NCBI GenBank assembly: GCA_963971305.1
Contig: OZ020303.1
Span: forward strand, 64,356,867 to 64,420,866
DNA length: 64,000 nucleotides
From: Arcuatula senhousia
Lineage: Eukaryota; Mollusca; Bivalvia; Mytilida; Mytilidae
Reading direction: 5' to 3'
Position 1 is the stretch's first letter. Each line of letters starts with the position of its first letter. Below the pieces are notes generated by a model. That model was not told the DNA's origin. It saw only the letters and a program-made list of their open reading frames with translations, and did not search any database. Shown here piece by piece: positions 22,801 through 34,800 of the stretch. A program made the translations under genes and the position numbers.

Positions 22801-25800
22801 TCCAGCCGTAATGAGAGTTTGTGTTTATATTTAAACTAACATATAATAATAATAGTCCACATTTGAATCGTCAAAGGCGATCCTCTCAATGCTACGTGCC
22901 AAGGATATGATGGAGTTTCTACTTCGTTTAGACTCATATGTTTTTACACTATCATTTATCAACATGATGAGAGATAGCGTACCCTTGGCTAAAGGCATTT
23001 TGAATACCAGTAATTGTTTGTGATTCATGTTGAAACAAAAAGAAGTTTACAAATTCTTAACAAACCATGATTTCATTTGAAATTTGAATTGGATCTTTTT
23101 CAGTTTTGTATTCAGATAAACGGGAGTATTTGTAACAGCAAGTCACTTCACACGGTGTTGGATTTAGATAGTCCAGTAAAGAATGCAATTCACGTCGCAG
23201 ATACACGAATATCTACCATGAAGTTACACGAATTCAATAACTTCAGCGCACTCTACCTTGGAACTGAAACTGGAAAAATTGTAACGGTATTTAACTTTTG
23301 AGCATCGCTTGGGACATTTTATAAATAAAGGTAATAACATAACTACCGAACTTGAATGATCAATCTCATTGTCCAGAGAAAATGACAAAAAAAAATCAGT
23401 CATACCGGAGAATTGTTGGATCTCAATGGTCCTGACTTGGTACAAACCAGGTTTTATGGCACCAAACCTCCCTCTTCCATTGCGATCTTAGGATTCGGTA
23501 ATGACCATAGAACACAACATAGTTGTGAGACACAATAGGGATATTGAAGTGATCATCTCAGTACAGCAGACCAGTCAAACACTAATTAAAACAATTAATC
23601 GCCATATCTTTCAACTCAATTTTGAACTTTTCTACGAAGAAAGAATATTTTTAGGGATCGTCTTATAGCCCTGATCCAAAAGTCGATCTAGAAGAAATCG
23701 GTGTCTTATAAAAAAAATCTGTGAAGTGTGCAAGCTCTGGCATATCGAATAAGTTGTGAAATATAAACATCGTATGCAGGGGAAGTAGGTATATTGCTCT
23801 GTAGATTAGGAAAATTAATAATTTGAAAATTAAAATCGTCTCTTTTATCGTAAATTTTTGTACTGAGATGACCACCTGGGTCAAATTCGAGATGCAAATC
23901 CAAGAAAGACGTAAAAAGGCAGTATATTGAGAAATGCTCTCAATACCATTGAGCAGCTCCGATGGGCCTGAATCGCTCACTTGCATGACTTTTATGCCTG
24001 AATTACTATTTGACATGAAAAGGATCATAACTTTAATAAGGGGTCATCTAACAACATGTTTTAAGTTATTTCAGTAAAGTGTAGAGTAATATTTTAGCAA
24101 CTTAAAGCTTTTTATTATTTCTTTCTTTTGGCATTCTAAGCCAATAACTCCTAAGAAGAAAAGTCCTACAGCTTTGACCCTGTTTAATAGTTTGTAGATT
24201 TTAGTGGTGTGCTTAACATTATGCAATGTGAATTTTTTTCAAATAACTTATCTAAAAAATAAAACTTGAAATCAACAAAAACATAAATTCCTACATTGTT
24301 GTTCGATCTTCTTCAAAATTATTGGGTCAGGAAGATCATGTGGTGCATATCACTTATACATCAGGCCAGAATTTTGATATCTGTAGCCGGTTTTGAGTTA
24401 TTTGTCAAAAAACCTGCAAGATACCCCTATGTTCTATTTTTAACCAAGGCGGTTTTGACTAAAAAATCCCAACACCGGTTCTATGCGACTAATGCTAATG
24501 AACAACTGAACTAAGTTTGGTTTAATCTATGGTGTCAGAGAAGTTAACGTTTGAAAAAGATATTACGGGCGACGGACTCTAAGTTATGACTATAGCTGAC
24601 GTGACCCTTCGGTTAAGGTGAGCTAAGAAGTAGATTTAACAATTGAATACAAAAAAATCTAAGCCGATACTTTGATTCGAAATATGTTGTGCATTGACAT
24701 TGTACTTCCATATTTATCTTTAAGTGTATGATGTCTCCAGCACTTTTTGAATTTTATTGCATTTTTTAAAGATATACCTAAAAGATCCAGACGGCAAAAG
24801 ATTACTTACCATTGATAACTTAAACAGGCGCCGAGAATACACCGTAACCGATGAAAAGATAACAGGAATTGAAGCTGATAGTCAGAGCATTTATGTTATG
24901 AGTGAAACAAAAGTGAGTAACAAAAACTATATGTTTTTTTTACATTTTCCTTTTTTTGTAATGTAAATTCTTTCGACCACTATCAATTATTGTATATAAG
25001 GATTTTCTGGTCAAATTCTCCAAATATCTTTGGCATTTTTTTTTCAAAAACCGCCGAAATAGAAAAACACCTTTAAGCATAACAAAAGCTGGAAGAAACG
25101 GTTCATGTCTCCAGTTCAACTGTAACTGGAGAAGCCAACTTACGGCACACATCGAGTGTCAAGTTTACAGATTAAGGTAGTCACGAAGTTAAACTCATGT
25201 CGATTCACGTTTTTATTTATTTATTTTCAGATTAAGAAAATAAACTACGGCGATTGCTCCTTTTATCATAATTGTTCGTCATGTCTTCTTTCATTTAATC
25301 CGTTTTGTGGATGGAATACGGTTGATAAAAGGTCAGATTTTAATAAATGTGTACCAGTTAATATATAGTGGAAACTGCTTATATTATAGTGGCTTCACAA
25401 AACCAAAAACACTGATAAACGTAAATCACTGCATTGATTGATACATAAGTCATTTTTTGTTAAACCAAGACTATTGTACAAAGAAACCCCAAAACAAAAA
25501 ATCAAAACAAAATAGAATTAACAACAAAAAATTCCATGCATGTGCTATATATGGAAGAATTTAAACATCAATAAAGTGATTAAAGAAAAATGTTTAAGAT
25601 CGCACAACTAAACAGCAACTTTTTAACGCAAACTTTTGGAAGCCAATCATGAAGGGCCAAGTGAAGCATAAAAAATAATATCAGAAATGGGCTGAAAAGC
25701 GAAATTTTAACGAGCATTCCTTGTCTGGATCGAAGCGAGCAAAATAATTTTTTTTTTATTTCACCCTATTGAAATATGTTCTGAAAGAGTCGAAAAAGGC

Positions 25801-28800
25801 ACATCTTGCCTAAGAGATGTATAATACTATACAAATACATCATTGCTGTATTCGACACTTTGATATGTACGACGTAAAACATCGTTAATTGATATGTAAT
25901 CAGAAGAACTTCAAAATAATAACTTTTTAATAGAACTGTTTGAATCTCTTTTTGAAAGTTAAAATCTCTATTCTCCAAGAAAAAAAGAAAGATAAAACAC
26001 GGAAAAGACAATAATGGATACACTGTCCGGTTGAATTTTTAGATAAATTTATAGTACATGTCTCTCTGTTTTATTTCATTAAGATGTACAACTGATATTG
26101 CAGTACCTTCTAGTATAGTGTACATCCCACCATTAAAAGGGAAATGCATAGACTTAAATGTCACACCTAAGTCAATATGGATTGAAAATGTAAGTAGAGT
26201 TTCACATACATATCATCGAGGCATAAAGTACGATAGTTCTTATTTTGATTGACCTTATGTAGTAAAACAGTAGAGCTGAATATTGCATCTTCGTTTTAAT
26301 TGGTTGTCCTTTAAGCTAATAAAGTGAAACTAAAACAGAGGTTGTACATAGCTCATTTGAATTTTTTTATTTCAAGCTGGACTGCCAACATTTTTGATTG
26401 TATTCTTGGTTGAGAAAAAATGTATACATGTCGATATAGGTATATTGTCTACGAAAATCATTTTTTTTCCACTTCCTATTTTGGTGTCATTCAGACAGAC
26501 TGCAGTAGAAGTAAATTAAGAATACACATTTATCACCAAATTCGGCTTGAACTTAGTTTATTTCGACCAAAATTACCACGTTGATTGATTATTTATTACT
26601 TTCCAGATATATATTTATTGACTTCAATTCTGCCATTAATCGGGCTCTCGAAAGTTATGTTCCTGAAGACATGAATAAAAGAGTTTCAATGTGAAATATC
26701 AGAACCATCTTCATAACTTAAATACGAGCCATATCATATCGCCACGTTCACATTCTTCGTTTTTTGAGTGCATATTTTAATTTTGAGTGTGTAATTTGTG
26801 ATCATAATTTTGACGAGAAAGGCATGTCATAGCCTGCATATTTATAGGATTCAATGATTTTACCAAGACTTATTTTAGACGTAAAAGAGTTGATAAACAT
26901 TGCTTTAATCATAGACCTGTACAGTATATTAATATACAGGTCTATGCTTTAATGTATTGGATAAAACCTGAAACATGAAACCAAAAACAGGCCAAGTCGT
27001 CTACTCTAAAGTTTAATACGAGATTTTATAATATTTTAATGCTAAATACGACTATTTGTTATGTTTTAACTTTTTTCTTTAGTCTGAAATCAATCATTAC
27101 TCGAAAACGAGTGTATAGAATTCGTCCTTTCGGCTTTACGGTCGTCCATCTTTACCTCTGAACATCTTTATGGCCGCTCGTCATTTCACTCGGATTGGTT
27201 TCCTGAGCATAACTTTGAATCACTTTTAAAAATTGAATTGGTATACACAGCATAACTTTTCGAACGCCTTGATAGAATTTCATGAAAATCATATACATTA
27301 AGCTTATGCGACAAGAAAGAAGTCTATTGACCTTGGGGTTAAACGGTAAATCGCAAAGGTCAAAAGTGAAATGCTAATTATTAGAAATTTTAAAGTGAAA
27401 TTTGTTTAAGAAATCTTAGTATACGTACACTGCAGGACCTGCAGCTCAAAAGGCATATTATCAGAACAAATAAAGTATAGTAGGACCTAGATATGGACAC
27501 ACCATATTATACTGATACATTTTCTTTTGTGGAAGATAGGACAGTTTTTTTTTCGGTACATTTTTTTTGCGTCCAAAATGTATTTTGACTTAGGACAAAA
27601 TATCCCTATTGCACCGCTCAACTAACAGATTAATGAACACTTTTGGTTAATTAAATGTCCCATAGTATTTGAGGTCACGTGCAAGTGTGTTGAAAGTGAG
27701 TGAGTTGGTGTTTTACACCCTTGCAACGCTATTTAGGTAAGTTAAAGAAAATGATGATAAAATGAACATAATTGATGATGATAATTGAAATATGGAGTGT
27801 GATGGGAAACAAAGGAACAGTTATTTGAAGACCACAGGAAAAAGGGGAGAGATGGGAAGGGGCGTAAAATTTAGCCTATGTGGTGCACTACTTGGCGGTC
27901 CACAAAGGGGTCTTTTACGTGCTTGAAGCGTGGCACTCTCAATACACGTTGGCACACTATGGTCAGCGGTCAGGGTTTCCGTATTGAAGACCTGATAGTC
28001 CCCGCGGACGAGGGCCACCCTATTCAGCCACTTAGGGTACATACCTTGGTCGCTCTTTGGGCTGAGCACTAACTCCGATGTCAGAACCTCAAGACCCTTA
28101 GTAGCCTCTAACGACAAGCTAGGCTCTGTTGCTGGTATTATCGCTACCCTTGCCCCGCATGGGACAGGGTGTTAGTGATATTAGCCTAAAATCGGCTGTA
28201 CTCAAAAACGAGGAAAAGGCAGAACTTAAAAAAAAATAGAATTAATAATGAAAATATTATAAATAAACAATTAGAAATAATTATATCTAGGTCCTGCTAT
28301 TTTCTAATTTTATGTGCAGTCTTTGATGTACACATACTGAAAAAAAAACTATCTAAAATTAAGCCATTTTGAGGTTAACATATACATGAACCTTATTAGC
28401 ACTTTTGTGTAACTTACTCTTTTAAAGCTAGCGAGGTAAGGAAGAAACCTGTTTAAGGTGAAAGGATACAATTAAAAAACGTTTAATTAAACCAAAAAAT
28501 ACAAATTCTATCAAAGTTACAAGCAATTAATTTTGCTGCGCCCGACGTGCGTTATTCTATTCAAAAGAAGCGCTCTATATGCATACAATCGAAAATGCCA
28601 AACTTTACATTAAAACGAAGAGCATAGACTAATAAGAAAAAAAAAATCTAGATGCAATCCAATTAACCTATTCCTTGGGTAAGAAGAATCTTAAAGTGAT
28701 AACAAATTTGAAATTCACACGAATAATTCATTTCTTTTTGTGTTTTTTTAACATAGAAGAGTCGATGTCGGAGCAGGTTAACCTCGTGGAGTGAAAAATT

Positions 28801-31800
28801 TACAGAAACGATAACCATTATGGACGTTAGAAATAAAAAAAATGTGTTCTATTACAGGCGACTGCGGATACTACAATTTCTTTCGAACTGCCTGCAAAAT
28901 ATTCAGAAAATGATGGGCAAAACATTTCCTGTAATGTTATTGGATCAAATATAATTTGGAACAAAGACAGAGGCTATACATGTAAAACCTCAAACACAAC
29001 GAAACATATCAAACCAGGTATATATGTTATAAGTTTGTAAGTGTGTGTTTTGAAATGTCAGTTCCCCGATTGTTTTTTTTAACCTACTACTTCATGCACA
29101 AGCCTTGTACGCCTGTTCTACGCCTAACAAGGACACAAAAAATGGCAATTTACTATAAAAGGTTTGTTTGCGTCTTTTGATTAAAAATCATTTGAAGACA
29201 TATGATATAAAAATTTAGCAACAGCACTTTATCAAGATTAAAGATATCAAAGAAACGAAATATATATTTTGCAATGCAAACTTTACCTTGAAAATTCAAA
29301 TTAATGACTATTGGGAGATGGCGGCGTTACGTAAACACACTCAATTTCCCCCGATTTTGACACCTATTTCCCCCCATAATCTCTGTTTTATTGAACGCAG
29401 CAAAAAAATTTGACTGATTTTTTAAAAGGCAGCACAGCGTAATTATATTTTAGAAATTTTGAACATTTTCATTTACTGCAAAGCTTATAGCGTTACGTAA
29501 AACACACACTTAAAAAATCGGGGATATTTTTTTTATTTAAACCGAGAATACGACAATTAAAACTAGTCGAAGCAGCCACGCTGCATAACCCCGCGCTATT
29601 TTTGTGTTTGATAATATAAGGGCAAATAATTAAAAGAATTAAACTATAACCATCATGAGCATAACAATACTATCAAATGTATATGAATTGATATGAGACT
29701 TTTCCCTGGTAGTGGGAGTGATAGTGATGTAAAGAATTATGCGTGACGAAGGAATAATGTGCCCTTAGGCTATACAACCTAGTCCTCAGTGCATTATCAA
29801 AATGCCGAAACCTTCGGATGAACATACATCCATAGTGTAACTACTGAGCTAAGTTTCAGTTCTATATTCGAAATCACCTGGGAGGAGTTGATTGACGAAG
29901 GAATAATATGCCTTCTGGCTACGTACATAGCCCAGCCACTAGGGGCAATAAAAAAATTCTGAAACCTTCAGCAGAATCTACATCCATAGTTAAACTACTG
30001 AGTCAAGTTTCAGTTTAGTATTCCAAATAACTTGGATCAAGGATTTGCATGATGAAGTAATGTGTCCTTAGGCTACCCATGAAGCACAGCCCCTAGGGGC
30101 ATAATCAAAATTCATAATCTATGTTGGTGAGACGAAAGGAAGACTTAATGCTCGTATGTGTGGCCACAGATCTGGAATCAACAACGACAGTTTTCCTTTC
30201 GTTTACCAGCATTTTAACCAACCTGATCATTCCATTTTGTCTTTAAAAGTCCGAATTTTGGAAAAAATTTACCATCCTACAAATAATCCCACTTTAAGTA
30301 CACCTTTCCGTAAAGAGAGAGAAGAATTCTGGATTCGACGACTGGGAACCGCACTACCTTATGGCTGCAACGACAACATTGGAAGTGTAGGAAATTTATC
30401 TAGCCCTAGATGCAGTGATGTTAATGTGATGAATCTCTTTGAAAAAACGGAGAGACGGAAACGCAGTCATGGACATCGAAAATACAACGCACCAAAGCTT
30501 TGCGATGTATCAATTAGTGGATTGCTTCCGTTTGTCCAAAAAACACTAGGGATTCATCACATTCGAACTAAACTGTATTCTATTCCCCTTTCTAAACTCA
30601 ATACAAGGAATGTCTAGAAAATCCGGTCACTGACCCTCAGTCTAACATTTATAGACTCACTGCTATCGTTCTTGATATCGGTTACAACCGCTTATTCAAA
30701 CCTGTTGGAGTTCCACACGAAAACAGTAAAGACAATCGTTCCTTTCTTTCACTTCCATTTTTAAACAAGGGGTTAGATGCTATTAATTTAGGAAATATTT
30801 TACACCACAAATCTGTTACGGAACATATTCCTCCTTACTTCAAAGATAAAAGCATTCCCATTATCTCTTATTCCTACACTTCCACCATTGCACCTAAGGT
30901 TTTCAACTATAAACAAGTGTTGCGGGATTTCCAAATCAATTGCCTCAAAGCAAAACCTCCAGACTGTACCTGTGAAAAGTCCCCATTCAAATATGGTCCC
31001 TCTGGCCACGTTATCACTGGTGACCTCAACATCGTGGAAAATGACTTACTTCGCGATGTTTTGGCTAAAGGACCTAAATATCGTGAGCCAAGACGAATCA
31101 ACTGGAGCTATAATTTCAAAACAATTATGGATTCAGTTGAGGACTATGCCAGAAAATGGGCCAAAAAAGAACAGGAGAAAGAATGTGACGTTTTGTCAGA
31201 ATGGGTAAAAGCTGTGAGGTCATTGGTTTTGAAAAGAATCAATTCTTTGAAAGGCTCAATGAGCACTAAGGCAACATCCATTTTCAGCAACGCTGATGTT
31301 GCCATAACATTGTCCACCTTACATGACAAATATGTTGTTGTACCTGCAGACAAAGCACCAAATAACATCATTTTTGTGTGCAAAAAACACTATATAGACT
31401 GTTTGACAGCTGAATTGGGGGTTGGTTGTACCAGCAACAGCACCACATACACGGCTACAACACTGTCTAAGGAGGAAATCATTGACAATCACAAATCTGT
31501 CATTTCCTCCTTCGGCCTTTCTGTTGGTGGCAGTAATGATGACATTCCATCCCTGTATTGGATTCCCAAATTACATAAAAATCCATACAAACAGCGCTTC
31601 ATTGCAGGGTCATCCAAATGTACAACTAAACCTCTTTCAGTTTTGTTGACTTCAATACTTACGGCAGTAAAATCCGGCCTCCAGAAATATTACGATTGTT
31701 GTTATTCTAGAAATGGTGTCAATCAAATGTGGATCCTGAAGAATTCGAAAGAACTGATGGAGATTCTTAACTCTAATTCAGTTTCATCTTGTAACAGCAT

Positions 31801-34800
31801 CAAAACATTCGATTTCTCCACACTTTACACTTCTATTCCACATGAACAACTGAAATCGCGATTGGCACAGCTGATTAAACGCAGCTTTTTCAAAAAGAAT
31901 GGAAAACGCAGGTACAAATTTCTTGTAGTCGATTATACCAAGACTTACTTTGTCATCAATGAGTCCAAGAAAAAGAACAAATTTACAGAAGACCAAATAA
32001 TCGACATGCTCAACTTTCTTATTGACAACATATTTGTTCAGTTTGGTGGACGTGTTTTTCAGCAAACAATAGGGATTCCAATGGGCACTAATTGTGCACC
32101 TTTGCTTGCTGATTTGTTTCTTCATTCATATGAAGCAGACTTCTTGCAATCTCTTCTAGACAAAAAAGACCGTAGACTAGCTCTCTCTTTCAACCTCACG
32201 TTCCGTTATATTGATGATGTCCTTTCACTAAACAATTCTCGATTTGGTGACTTTCTCCATCTCATATATCCACAGGAGCTTGAGATAAAGGACACAACGG
32301 ATTCTAGGAAGTCTGCTTCATATTTAGATCTACATCTCGAAATTGACTCTCAAGGAAGACTTTCAACAAGGCTCTATGACAAACGTGATGACTTCAACTT
32401 TCCAATCGTCAACTTCCCCTTCTTGTGTAGCAATATTCCGTCAGCTCCAGCTTATGGAGTTTACGTATCTCAATTGATTCGTTACTCCAGAGCGTGCGGG
32501 ACTTACATCGATTTCCTTAGCAGAGCGACACGTCTGACGCAAAAATTGCTCACACAGGGTTATGTTGCTCCTCGGTTGCTGTCTTCACTCAAGAAATTTT
32601 ACGGGAGACATCATGCACTTATAGACAAATATGGGATTTCGATCTCTCAGATGAGTGCAGATGTTGGTTTGTCATAGTGTGTTGTTTTGTCTTCCTTTAC
32701 TGGATTTGACACGCTGAATGGACTATTGGCAACGCGACGGGTGTGCTATAGCAAGCAGGAACTGCTTACTCTTCCGGAGCACCTGAGTTCACTCTTGTTT
32801 CGACTGGAGTTCGCGTTGTTGATTGATATTCAGTTGTTTTGTGTTTCCATGTTTTACGTGTTGTCTGTTTTTGTCCCGTTCTTGTTTGTGTTTACTGGTT
32901 TAGTCTCTGCCCTTTCGGACTTTTGACATTCGGATACCACATTGGTACCTCTGCTTCTTTCATAAACCTTCGGCAAAATCTACATTCATAGTGCAACTAC
33001 TGAGCCAAGTTTCAGTTCGGTATTCCAAATTTCCTGGGATGAGTTGCGTGACGAATGAATAATGTATTCAATGGCCTACTGTGCAACCCAGCCCCTAGGG
33101 GCATTAACCTTCAGCACAGTCCCCACCCACACTGCAATCAATGACCCAAGTTTCATCTTTCTACTCCCAGTGGTTACAGAGATTATCCGGCCATTAACGA
33201 CATACGTACGTACGTACATATGTTTTTTTTCTAATAGAATGACTTTGACTTAATGATAATCTAAAACAAAACATCTATTTTGATTATTTCAGTAATACGC
33301 ACAAAAAGGTCTTTTTCCCTCGTTTTGAATTGGTAAGACATCTGTTTTTTTTTTGAAAATGAATAGCTTTAAATTAAAAAAAGAAATTAAAATATATATG
33401 TTACAGGGAATGTGTATAATTAGAGATTACGTGAAATCCCTAAAAATTCAGGGATATTGTGTAATAGCTTTTCATGTAATTTTTATTTTTTCCAGGGTTT
33501 ACATGATACCGGGGTATTCCTTTATTTTTTTTCAATATTTTCACACATTTTCTCTGGCCCTTAAAATAACTTTATATCTATTAAACATTTTCTTTACCTT
33601 TACAATGTCAAATAACATGATTTCAAACAAAGATCTATGACTAATTGAGCTTTTTCATTTTTTCCCTTTTTTAGCTCCCCTGGACCAAAGGTCCATGTGA
33701 GCTATTGCAATCACTTGGCGTCCGTCGTCGTCTGTCGTCTGTCGTCTGGCGTCTGTCGTCGTTGTCTGTCCTCTGTTAACAATTTTTCAAAAATCTTCTC
33801 CTCTGAAACTACTGAACAGAATTTAATGAAACTTAGTATGATTGATCCTTAGGATGTCCTGTACAAAAGTTGTGTTTCGATTTTTGATCCGTCAAAAACA
33901 TGGCCGCTGTGGCTAAAAATAGACCAGGGGGGTCAGACTACTGTTTTTGGCTTGTAAATCAAAAAGTATAAGAGATAGATGAAATCTGATGCCACCCTAC
34001 TGCTTCAGCATCAAAAGTTCTACAAAAGTCTCCATTGGGTCGAAGATGTCAGATGATCCCTTATAGGGGTTACAGCCCCTTAAAGGTGAAAAATAGCGTT
34101 TCTTCATGTTTTTGGCTAATAGAATGAAAAGTATTGCAGATAGAGAAAAGCTGTTGCTTGCTTAAATGTTCAGCTCATTCAGCTCTACAAAAGTCTACAT
34201 AGGACCGAAGTTGTCAGATGACCCTTGTAGGGGTTACAGCCCCTTAAAGGCAAAAAATAGTGTTTTTGGCCTATAGAATGAAAACTATTGCAGATAGAGA
34301 AAAGCTGTTGCATGCTTGAATGTATAGCTCATTGAGCTCTACAAAAGTTGTCATAGGGTCAAAGTTCTTAGATGACCCCTTATAGGGGTTACAGCCCCTT
34401 AAAGGCAAAAAATAGTGTTTTTGGCCTATAGAATGAAAACTATTGCAGATAGAGAAAAGCTGTTGCTTGGTAAAATGTTCAGCTCATTTAGCTCTACAAA
34501 AGTCTTCATAGGGTCGAAGTTGTCAGATGACCCCTTATAGGGGTTACAGCCCCTTAAAGGCAAAAAATAGTGTTTTTGGCCTATAGAATGAAAACTATTG
34601 CAGATAGGGAAAAGCTGTTGCTTGCTTTAATGTTCAGCTCATTTAACTCTACTTAAGTTGTCATTAGGTCGAAGTTCTCAGATGACCCCTTAAAGGGGTT
34701 ACAGCCCCTTAAAGGCAAAAAATAGTATTTTTGGCCTATAGAATGAAAACTATTGCAGATAGGGAAAAGTTGTTGCATGCTTTAATGTATAGCTCATTGA

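Larger units (their letters stand above)
30118..32958 (+). mobile_element. Penelope-like retroelement, 5'-truncated, with 7-bp target duplication
   Basis: The insertion interrupts a tandem array. TTCATAA is present on both sides (30111-30117 and 32959-32965). The order is a GIY-YIG endonuclease remnant, a CxC motif, reverse transcriptase, then a 3' tail ending ggtacctctgcttct. An endonuclease in front of the RT fits the permuted-domain Penelope-like clade (Naiad type) described as abundant in invertebrates; this rests on my knowledge of those families. The element is truncated inside the endonuclease and has one frameshift, so this copy is not autonomous. Fragments sharing its tail occur elsewhere in the window. 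Confidence 0.85.
29695..33215. repeat. Tandem repeat array (about 170-190-bp unit) split by a retroelement
   Basis: Units carry gacgaaggaataatgtgcc, cagcccctaggggca, gaaaccttcagc, catagt(g/t)aac, actgagccaagtttcagtt and gtattccaaat. Two to three units lie at 29695-30117 and about one more at 32966-33150, directly continuing after the Penelope-like insertion. An acgtacgtacgtac run follows near 33205. Confidence 0.7.

Noticed and set aside
30800..31009. Minus-strand and other-frame open frames across the 30.1-32.7 kb element
   Set aside because: They are shadows of the plus-strand reverse transcriptase frame.
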